NCBI RefSeq assembly: GCF_049720995.1
Contig: NZ_JBNASF010000036.1
Coordinates: 1 to 10,955 of the forward strand
Direction of reading: 5' to 3'
Length of the DNA stretch: 10,955 nt
Source: Methanothermobacter sp049720995
Lineage (GTDB): Archaea; Methanobacteriota; Methanobacteria; Methanobacteriales; Methanothermobacteraceae
This document shows positions 1 through 7,359 of this stretch, piece after piece. The notes beneath the pieces are model-generated. The model had not been told where the DNA came from and did not search any database. It saw only the letters and a list, made by a program, of their open reading frames with translations. Numbering within the stretch: the first letter of the stretch is position 1; every line of letters starts with the position of its first letter. The translations under genes and the position numbers were made by a program.

Positions 1-1
1 T

Positions 2-115
2 GCAACCTCAACTTCTGGCAGTGATGGGTCATGGTACGTCTATGGTATCGTGGGTGTCCTTGTGGCCGCTGGTCTTGTGGCCTTTGGATTCCTCAGGGGC
101 GGAGCAGGAAAATAG
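2..115 (+). CDS. C-terminal end of a membrane-anchored surface protein (5' truncated by window edge)
   Basis: The reading frame is open from base 2 to a TAG at 113-115 and encodes 37 residues. A Ser/Thr/Gly-rich stretch (ATSTSGSDGS) leads into one hydrophobic segment of about 20 residues (VYGIVGVLVAAGLVAFGFL) and a short basic tail (RGGAGK). This is the same architecture as the end of the 1706-residue CobN-like protein that follows: flexible linker, single membrane helix, few basic residues. The complete product is therefore probably another extracellular protein held by a C-terminal anchor, and possibly a tandem CobN-family paralogue, but the main domain lies outside the window and its identity is inferred only from the tail and the position. 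An oligo-T tract just after the stop fits transcript termination here. Confidence 0.7.
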   Translation, partial: ATSTSGSDGSWYVYGIVGVLVAAGLVAFGFLRGGAGK

Positions 116-123
116 ACCGTTCC

Positions 124-137
124 TCTTTTATTTTTTT
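124..137 (+). terminator. Oligo-T terminator after the upstream gene
   Basis: A T-rich tract (tcttttattttttt) starts 9 bases after the stop of the truncated upstream gene and ends in seven consecutive T. Archaeal RNA polymerase terminates at such tracts without needing a hairpin, so this probably separates the upstream transcript from the CobN-like gene. Confidence 0.5.
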
Positions 138-204
138 ATCCCAGGAATTATTACTTTTTCCCGATAGATATCTAAATTAAGTAATATTTCAGTTTAAGTA
201 ATAA

Positions 205-260
205 TTTATTTTTAAAGTATTCGTCATTATGTTTTATTTTTAAAGTATTCGTCATTATGT
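205..260. repeat. Perfect 28-bp tandem duplication upstream of the CobN-like gene
   Basis: Bases 205-232 and 233-260 are identical 28-mers lying head to tail. Each begins TTTATTTTTAAAG and ends TATTCGTCATTATGT. Each copy contains a TTTTTAAAG element that could act as a TATA-like box and a GTCATTATG word. The reverse complement of GTCATT occurs at 277-282 (AATGAC). The duplication doubles part of the promoter or operator. Confidence 0.9.
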
Positions 261-330
261 AATAACAATTTATTTTAATGACATAATTCAGAGTGGGTAC
301 TGTAAAAAAAATAAAAGGAGGTGAAATGTC

Positions 331-3300
331 ATGAGAAAACAGCTAATTACACTGATAGCAGTTCTCTTCATGGTTATGCTCTGCCAGACAGTGGCAGCTG
401 CGGATAACAGCACGGAGGGGAATACAACAACAGTACTTGTTATAGGTTCATCAACGGCTACAAAAAGCTACAATGAAGTCGCATACAGTGTAATGAACCT
501 CACAAACAGGGATTCGAAGAAAGTGAAGTTCCAGATAAGATCCACCAGTCAGATAGGTAACATGACAGGTGATGAGATAGCATCACTCATCAACGCTTCA
601 CATGTGATACTCGCTGAATGGGGAACAGCGCTTGCAGGTAACGGTTCCCTTGAAGCGGTGATAAGGGCCAATCCTTCCCTGATAGAGAACAAAGTTTTCC
701 TGGTATTTGAAAGCGGCCCCACAATTGTGAAACTGAGCAGAATAAACAATACAAATGTATTCAGCGGAGTAAATGACAGTGATATAGGAACATATGATAA
801 ACCGGGAAGTTTAATAGGGGCGTGTCATGACGGAGACCTGACGTCACTTATATCATATAAGCAGAAATATCCTGGAAACACAGCATTGCACCAGTGGATT
901 GACTGCGCAATTTATTACGCTGCATCAGGCAAAAAGAATCTGGGGAATCAGTTCAAACTCGCTCTGAAAATGTACTTTAATATGCGTGGACTTCAATGGA
1001 ACAGCACCTGGGATCCAGAACCTGTTGAACCAGCATCCCAGCTGTCACAGGAGTTCCTCTACAGGGATGGTCAGAGGTTCACACTTGCTGACTACTTCAG
1101 CAGGTACCCGCTGGATCAAACTAAACCCACATTGGCTGTTCTGAGCTACATTTCATCCGCTGGGGAGGTTCAGTATGCGGATTCCATGCAGCAGATAATC
1201 GATGAAATTGTCTCAAGGGGGATGAATGTCATTCCACTTGTGGGAACATGGTCCAGTTATATCATTCTGAACCAGAGTGCAATGGAAAACATTATCCAGA
1301 CACTCTGCCTTGCAAACCAGACCTACAACATAACAGCCATCAGGGGGATAGGAAACTACAGTGACACAAAATCAATTCTCGGTGTTACAGGCGTATTAAC
1401 TGCAAAGGTTTATGAGGTTCAGATACTCGAGAACGGAAACGTGATAAGGAACCTCAAGATCAGCACAGCACAACCCGTGAACGTTTATTCAGCGCTGGTT
1501 AAGTTCCTCACAGACGCATCAAATGTCGTTCAGTATGAAGCCAACCCTGAGAAATACCCCGTGAAGGTAAACGCTATCATAGACATGCTGACCTTCATAA
1601 CGGGTTCCACAACATCAGGTAATCAGGTCAACAGATTCTTTGAAAATTCGAATGTTCCTGTTCTGAGGGCCCTTATAACCAGTTCCAAATACAGGACAAT
1701 GGGCCAGTGGATTGTCTCAGAGGAAGGATTCAGCTGGATGTCCGTCTACTGGCAGTGTGCACAGCCAGAGATGCAGGGTCAGATAGAGCCACTTGCAATA
1801 GGTGTTGGTGAAATAGGATCAGACCCTGAGACAGGGGCAGAGTGGGACATAACAGTGACCATCCCTGAGAGGATAGAGAAACTTGTCAGCAGGGCCTTCA
1901 ACTGGATCAGACTCCAGACCATGGCAAACAGTGATAAAAGGATTGCAATTGTGTACTACAACTACCCCCCAGGTAAGCAGAACATAGGTGCAAGTTACCT
2001 GAACGTCCCTGAGAGCATCATCGAGATACTCAAACGCATGAAGGCAGAGGGCTACAATGTTGGTGAAATACTGGAGGACGCCGATGCACTGGTTGAGATG
2101 ATGATCAGAAACGGTATAAACGTTGCAAACTGGGCCCCTGGTGAACTCGAAAAACTTGCAAGCAGTCCAAATGCGATACTCTGGCCATACGAGGACTACC
2201 TCGCATGGTTCAACACACTTGACCCTGTGGCACGTAAGGAGATGGTCGAGGGTCCGGTGGGATACATTGAGGAACTCACAAAGCTTGCGGTACAGTACAT
2301 CAGCGGAGGAGACAGCCATGTCACAGATGAAATGCTCAAAACACTCAACCGCTGGACTCAGGAGATGATCTCAAATGCCAACACACACCCTGAAATCGCG
2401 GGGACAGCCATAGACCTTATAAATAAGATGAGCGCTGCCCTTGCAGCAGCCATACAGAACACATCCAACACAACGGCATGGGATCTCTTCTACATCTACA
2501 AGAACCAGTTCATGGCCCTCAATGTTTCAGGCATGACAGGGTGGGGTGAACCCCCAGGAAATGTCATGGTTGTAACAAGGAATGGAAGGAAGTACATCGT
2601 GATCCCTGGCCTCATGTTTGGAAACGTATTCATAGGACCAGAGCCACAGAGGGGCTGGGAAGCAGACGTCGCAAACCTTTATCACAGCACCATAGTCCCA
2701 CCACCTCACTGCTACCTTGCATGGTATGCATGGGTCAACACGGTTTTCGGTGCCAATGCACAGATCCATGTCGGAAGACATGCGACCTATGAGTGGACAC
2801 CAAGGAAACAGTACGCCCTTGCAGCCTTTGACTACCCTGATATATGCATAGGTAACACACCATCACTCTACATCTACATAATGGACGGTGTTGGAGAGGG
2901 CATGCAGGCCAAGAGAAGGGGACTTGCAGTGATCATAGATCATCTCACACCCCCACTGACAAGGACTAAACTCTACGGTGACCTCCAGGAACTCGCAGGT
3001 CTACTTTCAAATTACGAAATGACACCAGATGGAAACCCCATGAAGGAGGAGTATGCAAACAGAATCAGGGAGACAGTAATCAAACTCAACCTTGAAAGGG
3101 ACCTCGGGATTAACGCAACCAATATAACAGATGAGGACATAGACAGGGTGCATGACTACATTCTCAGTATAACCAGCACACTGATCCCATATGGGCTTGA
3201 CACCTTCGGTCTTAACTGGACTGACAGTGAGGTGGCCCTCATGGTATCAGGTATGCTCTCAGCGGACAGTGACGTGGATCCATCACTCCCGAGGTTGATA

Positions 3301-5451
3301 TCACTGATGAGGGGATGGAACTTCAACAACCTCACATTCGAACAGGCTGAATCAGTTAACAATGCCACCGTTGAGATGATCCTTGAACTATTAAGGGGAA
3401 AACCAATTGACACACTCCTCTCCAACGTCACAGATCCATCAGTGAAGACGGCGCTTCAGTCAAAGCTTGAGATGGCGCTCCAGTACATCTCACTCCTTAA
3501 GAACAGTCCCTCCAGTGAAATGGATGCACTTATGGAGGGTCTATCAGGACACTATATAACCCCTGCAAAGGGTGGAGATCCTGTAAAGGCCCCGTACGCG
3601 CTTCCAACAGGCAGAAACTTCTATGCACAGGATGACAACACACTGCCAACAAAGGTTGCCTGGGACCTGGGTAAGAGACTAGCAGATATGGCTCTGGCCC
3701 AGCTTGACACAATTCCCGAGAAGATGGCGGCTGTGGTCTGGTGCGTTGAGACAGCAAGGGATGACGGTACAATGGTTTCATTCGTCCTGAGAATGCTGGG
3801 TGTTCAGCCAAAAATGGACGATAGAACCTGGCTTGGAGGAGGAAAACTATCCTATATAGTTCCAACAAATTTAACAGAGCTTCTATCAGACCTCAACAGG
3901 GTTAGAAACAGCATGGGACTTTTGAACCTCACATCAAGGCCAAGGATTGATGTCATAGTAACCACCAGTGGTCTGTTCAGGGATCTTTATCCAAACCTGC
4001 TGGCCAAGATGGATGTGGCATACAGGGTTGCACTTGGGGCATCATACTCAAGGATCCTGGCTGCACATCCTGAACTCAAGGAGCAGCTGGACCTTGCACT
4101 GAATCCACTGATCACAGGGCAGTTCAATCAGGCCAAGACAATGGCGGATCTTCTTAAAACCATAGACAAAAACGATTCAATTGAATCCAACTACATTGCA
4201 AAACACTGGATAGAGCTTGTGCTTGCAGGATATGATGGTGATGCAGCCATAACACGCATATTCGCACCTCCTGTGGGTGACTATGGTGCCGGTGTTAACC
4301 ATGGAGTTGAAGAGGCATGGACATGGAATGACAGGTCAGAGCTTGCAGACGTTTACCTCAGGAGGATGAGCCATGCATACTCGAATACCCTCTGGGGCGC
4401 CTCAAGGGAGAACCTCTTTGAGGACCTGCTGAAGGGTGTTAAAGTGGCCTATCACAGCAGAAGCACAAATCTCTATGGCGTAATCGACAACGACGACTAC
4501 TACGACTACTATGGGGGTCTTTCAATGGCAATCGAGAAGGTCAACGGTGGAGTGGCACCCTCACTCAATGTGCTCTACTATGCAAACCCTTCAAGGCCAG
4601 AGGTCGTCTCACTGCAGGAGTTCATGAGGCGTGAGATGAGGACGCGCTACTATAACCCTGAATGGATAAAGTCCATGATGAATGAGGGATACAGCGGTGC
4701 GAGGACAATCTCCAACAAGTTTGTCGCATACCTCTGGGGATGGCAGGTCACCACACCGGAACTCGTTGACGACTATGACTGGAATGAGATCACAGACGTG
4801 TACATAAGGGACAGATACAATCTGGGCGTAACTGAGTGGCTTTCCACTGGCAACAGAGCATATGCAATGATCAGTATAACTGGAACACTGCTTACAGCGG
4901 CACATAAGGGATTCTGGAAGGCTGATGAGGCAACGCTGCGACTGGTCGCAAATAAATGGGCGAGCACCATTGCAGAGTATGGTGTTGCCTGCTGTGACTG
5001 CAGCTGCGGTAACATTGCAATGATGCAGTGGGTGATGCAGTATGTGAATCCTGATCTTCTTTCAAGGGTCAAGGAGAAGCTTTATGCGGCTACAAAGAGC
5101 GCAGCCTTCGCACCTGCTGAGAACCCGAATCAGGGCGGAGAATCCGGTTCAACACCAGGTTCCGCGCCTGGAAGTCAGCCTCAGGGTGGAAGTACCGGCA
5201 GTGAAGTCTCAGGAAGATCAGGGGGCTCTTCAGGTGCCTCAACCGCAGGTCCAGGTACTCATGGATCATCACAGAACACTCCAGCAGAATCAGCAGCATC
5301 GTCACAGGGCGCGGGAAAATCCTATGAAGTCACAAAGGCCGGTTCATCAGGTGCTTCAAGTACAGGAATGCCTGTGTACGCCATAATCGGTGTTATAGCC
5401 CTGGTTGCTCTTGTGGGAGTTGGATACTTCCTCGGACCTGGAAGGAGATAG
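331..5451 (+). CDS. Secreted, C-terminally membrane-anchored CobN/BchH/ChlH-family protein (cobaltochelatase large-subunit-like)
   Basis: This protein of 1706 residues belongs to the family of large chelatase subunits that bind a tetrapyrrole and insert Co or Mg. It starts with a signal peptide (basic MRK, hydrophobic core, probable cleavage near residue 24 at AAA/DNS). Family hallmarks follow in order: H-V-G-R-H...E-W (H813, H817, E821), A-K-R-R with IIDHLTPPL (860-875), the LPTGRNFYAQDDNTLPT block, SRPRIDVIVTTSGLFRDLYP, the PVGDYGAG block, DNDDYYDYYGG and SRPE. A cysteine cluster (C1554, C1555, C1557, C1559) lies near the end of the domain. About 75 Ser/Gly/Pro-rich residues then lead to one membrane helix (about 1682-1701) and the tail GPGRR. 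Many N-x-S/T sequons fit an outside location. An outside chelatase would lack ATP and ChlI/ChlD partners, so metal or tetrapyrrole binding and uptake is more likely than classical insertion. The family call is firm; the function is inferred. Confidence 0.9.
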   Translation: MRKQLITLIAVLFMVMLCQTVAAADNSTEGNTTTVLVIGSSTATKSYNEVAYSVMNLTNRDSKKVKFQIRSTSQIGNMTGDEIASLINASHVILAEWGTALAGNGSLEAVIRANPSLIENKVFLVFESGPTIVKLSRINNTNVFSGVNDSDIGTYDKPGSLIGACHDGDLTSLISYKQKYPGNTALHQWIDCAIYYAASGKKNLGNQFKLALKMYFNMRGLQWNSTWDPEPVEPASQLSQEFLYRDGQRFTLADYFSRYPLDQTKPTLAVLSYISSAGEVQYADSMQQIIDEIVSRGMNVIPLVGTWSSYIILNQSAMENIIQTLCLANQTYNITAIRGIGNYSDTKSILGVTGVLTAKVYEVQILENGNVIRNLKISTAQPVNVYSALVKFLTDASNVVQYEANPEKYPVKVNAIIDMLTFITGSTTSGNQVNRFFENSNVPVLRALITSSKYRTMGQWIVSEEGFSWMSVYWQCAQPEMQGQIEPLAIGVGEIGSDPETGAEWDITVTIPERIEKLVSRAFNWIRLQTMANSDKRIAIVYYNYPPGKQNIGASYLNVPESIIEILKRMKAEGYNVGEILEDADALVEMMIRNGINVANWAPGELEKLASSPNAILWPYEDYLAWFNTLDPVARKEMVEGPVGYIEELTKLAVQYISGGDSHVTDEMLKTLNRWTQEMISNANTHPEIAGTAIDLINKMSAALAAAIQNTSNTTAWDLFYIYKNQFMALNVSGMTGWGEPPGNVMVVTRNGRKYIVIPGLMFGNVFIGPEPQRGWEADVANLYHSTIVPPPHCYLAWYAWVNTVFGANAQIHVGRHATYEWTPRKQYALAAFDYPDICIGNTPSLYIYIMDGVGEGMQAKRRGLAVIIDHLTPPLTRTKLYGDLQELAGLLSNYEMTPDGNPMKEEYANRIRETVIKLNLERDLGINATNITDEDIDRVHDYILSITSTLIPYGLDTFGLNWTDSEVALMVSGMLSADSDVDPSLPRLISLMRGWNFNNLTFEQAESVNNATVEMILELLRGKPIDTLLSNVTDPSVKTALQSKLEMALQYISLLKNSPSSEMDALMEGLSGHYITPAKGGDPVKAPYALPTGRNFYAQDDNTLPTKVAWDLGKRLADMALAQLDTIPEKMAAVVWCVETARDDGTMVSFVLRMLGVQPKMDDRTWLGGGKLSYIVPTNLTELLSDLNRVRNSMGLLNLTSRPRIDVIVTTSGLFRDLYPNLLAKMDVAYRVALGASYSRILAAHPELKEQLDLALNPLITGQFNQAKTMADLLKTIDKNDSIESNYIAKHWIELVLAGYDGDAAITRIFAPPVGDYGAGVNHGVEEAWTWNDRSELADVYLRRMSHAYSNTLWGASRENLFEDLLKGVKVAYHSRSTNLYGVIDNDDYYDYYGGLSMAIEKVNGGVAPSLNVLYYANPSRPEVVSLQEFMRREMRTRYYNPEWIKSMMNEGYSGARTISNKFVAYLWGWQVTTPELVDDYDWNEITDVYIRDRYNLGVTEWLSTGNRAYAMISITGTLLTAAHKGFWKADEATLRLVANKWASTIAEYGVACCDCSCGNIAMMQWVMQYVNPDLLSRVKEKLYAATKSAAFAPAENPNQGGESGSTPGSAPGSQPQGGSTGSEVSGRSGGSSGASTAGPGTHGSSQNTPAESAASSQGAGKSYEVTKAGSSGASSTGMPVYAIIGVIALVALVGVGYFLGPGRR

Positions 5452-5463
5452 AATCCTTCCATT

Positions 5464-5474
5464 CATTTCTTTTT
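5464..5474 (+). terminator. T-rich tract after the CobN-like gene
   Basis: A pyrimidine/T-rich run (catttcttttt) begins about 13 bases after the stop codon and may end the CobN-like transcript. The following operon has its own strong TATA box, consistent with separate transcription. No hairpin is evident, so confidence is modest. Confidence 0.35.
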
Positions 5475-5528
5475 AGAAAACATTAAATATCAGATTTACT
5501 TTAATTCTAATAAAAATCGTTTGAATGA

Positions 5529-5560
5529 CTTATTACCTATCGTCGCCTAATAGTAATAAG
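5529..5560. promoter_or_regulatory. Inverted repeat CTTATTAC-N16-GTAATAAG (candidate upstream operator)
   Basis: CTTATTAC at 5529-5536 and GTAATAAG at 5553-5560 are perfect inverted 8-mers separated by 16 bases. The spacing puts the half-sites slightly over two helical turns apart, suitable for a dimeric or tetrameric regulator. The half-site word also occurs upstream of the CobN-like gene and inside the core promoter of this operon. The regulator is unknown. Confidence 0.5.
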
Positions 5561-5600
5561 AAATGTGGTATTAAAATACTGCTTCAATCCTGTGAAATAG

Positions 5601-5629
5601 TAATAATTTAATTTATATAGTAATTATTA
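5601..5629 (+). promoter_or_regulatory. Core promoter with TATA box enclosed by an inverted repeat
   Basis: TTTATATA at 5612-5619 is a near-consensus archaeal TATA box. Its transcription start is expected near 5640, leaving a short leader with an AAGGTG ribosome binding site at 5645-5650, six bases before the ATG at 5657. The box lies between TAATAATT (5601-5608) and AATTATTA (5622-5629), a perfect 8-bp inverted repeat with a 13-base spacer. A protein bound there would block TBP, so repression is the simplest prediction. Confidence 0.65.
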
Positions 5630-5656
5630 TAAAGTTGAAAAGAGAAGGTGTGAAAC

Positions 5657-6367
5657 ATGGACATGGCAAACCTACTGTGGCAGGCGGGAATACTATCGGT
5701 TTTACTGATATTCGGCGTTAAGATTGGACTGGCAATGGGTTTTGCAGGGTTATCAAAGAAGATGGCAGCCCTAATAACGGCGGGTTATGGTCTTGGCATA
5801 TATGGCCTCGCAGCCCTTGCAAATGCCTACATGAACTCGATTCAGGGCTTCTTCAACACCTACAGTTCGCTCATAACAATCATAATGGCAGCCATTCTCA
5901 TATTCGCAGGTGTCCACACTCTCCGTGAGTGGAAGGAACACAGGCGTGACACGGCAAAGACCGCATGCGTTGCAATGGTTGCACCCTGCCCCTGCTGTTT
6001 CGGGGCGGTCATCGTCAGCATAATTCTGGTATCACCGATAATAGGAGTATCTGCGGTTACACTTGGCAAGTACTCAGGGATAATCCTTGCAGCATTCATA
6101 GGTTTCTTCTATGTATTTGCCAATGGGATCGCAGCCGCCATCAAGAAACCATACCCGGTTCTTCTGGGAAATTTCATGCTCTTTGCAGGTCTATACTTCC
6201 TCACGGCTGCAATCGTGCTCCCGAATGTTAACAGCGTAATGAGCATGAAGATGACACCCCTCACGGTGCCAGGTGTAGATACAATAACATACGTTGTACT
6301 CGGAACACTGGCACTCATGGGGCTTGGAATCTACCTTAACAAGAGAAAAAGTACTTTCATAGAATAG
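5657..6367 (+). CDS. DUF2162-type polytopic membrane protein, putative transporter
   Basis: This 236-residue protein is almost entirely hydrophobic, with about seven membrane segments (near 7-29, 36-58, 68-88, 106-128, 139-161, 168-189 and 208-226). I recognise it as the archaeal family annotated DUF2162, predicted transporter; some such families are grouped loosely with LysE and DsbD/CcdA-like proteins. Its most distinctive feature is a cysteine motif at the start of the fourth segment: C104, then A-P-C-P-C-C with C111, C113 and C114. H87 closes the third segment and is followed by a charged loop (REWKEHRRD). The Cys-Pro-Cys-Cys could bind a soft metal or act in thiol exchange; neither is shown. 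It is first in an operon with ExbB-like and DUF2149 genes and follows the CobN-like gene, which favours a metal or cofactor transport role. The start has a good ribosome binding site. Confidence 0.8.
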   Translation: MDMANLLWQAGILSVLLIFGVKIGLAMGFAGLSKKMAALITAGYGLGIYGLAALANAYMNSIQGFFNTYSSLITIIMAAILIFAGVHTLREWKEHRRDTAKTACVAMVAPCPCCFGAVIVSIILVSPIIGVSAVTLGKYSGIILAAFIGFFYVFANGIAAAIKKPYPVLLGNFMLFAGLYFLTAAIVLPNVNSVMSMKMTPLTVPGVDTITYVVLGTLALMGLGIYLNKRKSTFIE

Positions 6368-6383
6368 GAAGAGGTGATATGAT

Positions 6384-7064
6384 ATGGTTGCAGTACCCGG
6401 CAGTGAAATACTGAGCGGTGCACTACACGTTGTCTCCCAGAGCCTCCTCATACCGGTCATAGCTGGTCTACTCTTATTCATGGTTTATGCCATAGTGACC
6501 CTTGGAGGGCTCATATCAGAGTACTCTGGAAGAATAAGGACCGATGTCAAGGAAATTGAATCGGCAATAAGGTCAATATCAAATCCAGGGACCCCTGAGA
6601 GAATAGTTGAAGTTGTGGATTCAATGGACATACCACAGAGCCAGAAGGACGTTCTCAGGGATATCGCAGGGACCCCTGAACTTGGACCAAAATCAAGGGA
6701 GGCCCTGGCAAGAAAACTCATAGAGAACGAGGAACTCAGGGCTGCAAAGAGTCTCGAGAAGACAGATATCGTGACAAGGCTCGGCCCAACACTGGGACTG
6801 ATGGGGACCCTCATACCAATGGGTCCAGGTCTCGCAGCCCTTGGTGCAGGTGATATAAATACACTGGCACAGGCCATCATCATAGCCTTTGACACCACCG
6901 TTGTTGGGCTGGCATCAGGGGGCATAGCCTACGTGATCTCAAAGGTCAGGAGAAGATGGTATGAGGAGTACCTCTCAAACCTTGAGACTATGGCCGAGGC
7001 AGTGCTGGAGGTGATGGATAATGCCGCTCAGACGCCGGCGAAAGCTCCTGTCGGATCAAAATGA
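6384..7064 (+). CDS. MotA/TolQ/ExbB proton-channel family protein (ExbB-like)
   Basis: This 226-residue protein has the ExbB/TolQ layout: one membrane helix near the N-terminus (about 20-42), a charged cytoplasmic domain rich in E, K and R (about 45-130), and two further helices (about 132-154 and 160-186) followed by a basic tail (KVRRRWYEEY). The family core is plain: G-P-T-L-G-L-M-G-T-L at 134-143 and A-F-D-T-T-V-V-G-L at 168-176. T142 and T172 align by eye with the channel threonines of E. coli ExbB (T148, T181). Such proteins form a pentameric stator that passes protons with an ExbD/TolR/MotB partner. The start at ATG 6384 is set by GAGGTGA at 6371-6377; an ATG five bases earlier is out of frame. 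It begins 16 bases after the DUF2162 stop and overlaps the DUF2149 gene, so the three are co-transcribed. Confidence 0.9.
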   Translation: MVAVPGSEILSGALHVVSQSLLIPVIAGLLLFMVYAIVTLGGLISEYSGRIRTDVKEIESAIRSISNPGTPERIVEVVDSMDIPQSQKDVLRDIAGTPELGPKSREALARKLIENEELRAAKSLEKTDIVTRLGPTLGLMGTLIPMGPGLAALGAGDINTLAQAIIIAFDTTVVGLASGGIAYVISKVRRRWYEEYLSNLETMAEAVLEVMDNAAQTPAKAPVGSK

Positions 7065-7359
7065 AGAGGACCCGATGGCCGGGAGCGCAAACCTTGTTGA
7101 TGCAATGCTGGTCCTATCGGTGGGCTTCCTCATATTCCTGGTGCTCTCCTGGAACATGCAGAATGTCGTATTCGCAGACATGACTCCACAGGAGCGTCAG
7201 GAAACCATGGAGGCAATGAAGAAGGCAGTTGAAGTCCAGAAGGGCCAGGAGCTCAACAACACTCCCCAGATCAGTTCGGGATCTGGCCAGGGATACGTTG
7301 AGATGGGAACCGTTTACAGGGACCCCAAGACAGGTAAGCTGATAATGGTGCAGGGGTAG
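7021..7359 (+). CDS. DUF2149 single-pass membrane protein, probable ExbD/TolR-like partner of the ExbB-like protein
   Basis: The product has 112 residues. A basic cytoplasmic N-terminus (MPLRRRRK) precedes one membrane helix (about 24-44), then a hydrophilic extracellular part of about 65 residues. The helix begins N-L-V-D-A-M-L-V-L, with D27 near its cytoplasmic end. ExbD and TolR begin their only helix in the same way (VDVMLVL in family terms), and that aspartate is the proton-carrying residue. Length, topology and place directly after exbB also match, so this is very likely the ExbD-type subunit although the family is usually listed only as DUF2149. The start lies 44 bases inside the ExbB-like gene and is supported by a perfect GGAGGTGA at 7007-7014, six bases upstream. 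An internal ATG at 7075 is possible but would remove the basic N-terminus. Confidence 0.8.
   Translation: MPLRRRRKLLSDQNEEDPMAGSANLVDAMLVLSVGFLIFLVLSWNMQNVVFADMTPQERQETMEAMKKAVEVQKGQELNNTPQISSGSGQGYVEMGTVYRDPKTGKLIMVQG

Larger units (their letters stand above)
116..330 (+). promoter_or_regulatory. AT-rich control region of the CobN-like gene with repeated GTAATAA-type motifs
   Basis: This 215-base gap holds no gene. After the oligo-T tract it contains ATTATTAC at 147-154 (inverted), GTAATATT at 181-188, GTAATAAT at 198-205 and GTAATAAC at 259-266, plus a 28-bp tandem duplication. The same GTAATAA/TTATTAC words recur in the control region of the downstream DUF2162 operon, which suggests a shared DNA-binding regulator. 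A plausible TATA-like element is TTTATTTT at 269-276, placing transcription start near 300; the TATA assignment is weak because the whole region is AT-rich. The gene has a near-perfect ribosome binding site, AAGGAGGTGA at 315-324, six bases before the ATG at 331, which decides the start. Confidence 0.5.

Noticed and set aside
205..260. Possible CRISPR repeat
   Set aside because: The two 28-bp units are directly adjacent with no spacer and no further copies, so this is a tandem duplication.
1819..2319. Long open frame on the minus strand inside the CobN-like gene, and similar opposite-strand frames at 2527-2781, 3156-3431, 3530-3868 and 4609-5072
   Set aside because: They lie fully inside a well-supported gene, their products are rich in Cys, His and Ser without domain logic, and they have no promoter or ribosome binding site of their own.
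5084..5386. Plus-strand open frame overlapping the Ser/Gly/Pro linker of the CobN-like protein, with a minus-strand counterpart at 5090-5305
   Set aside because: The repetitive linker codons keep other frames open by chance; the product is Gln/Val/Pro low complexity with no start signal.
331..5451. Reading the CobN-like protein as the cobaltochelatase of cobalamin synthesis
   Set aside because: A signal peptide and C-terminal anchor place it outside the cytoplasm, and archaeal corrinoid synthesis normally uses the early CbiX-type chelatase. The family match is sound but the classical role is not supported.
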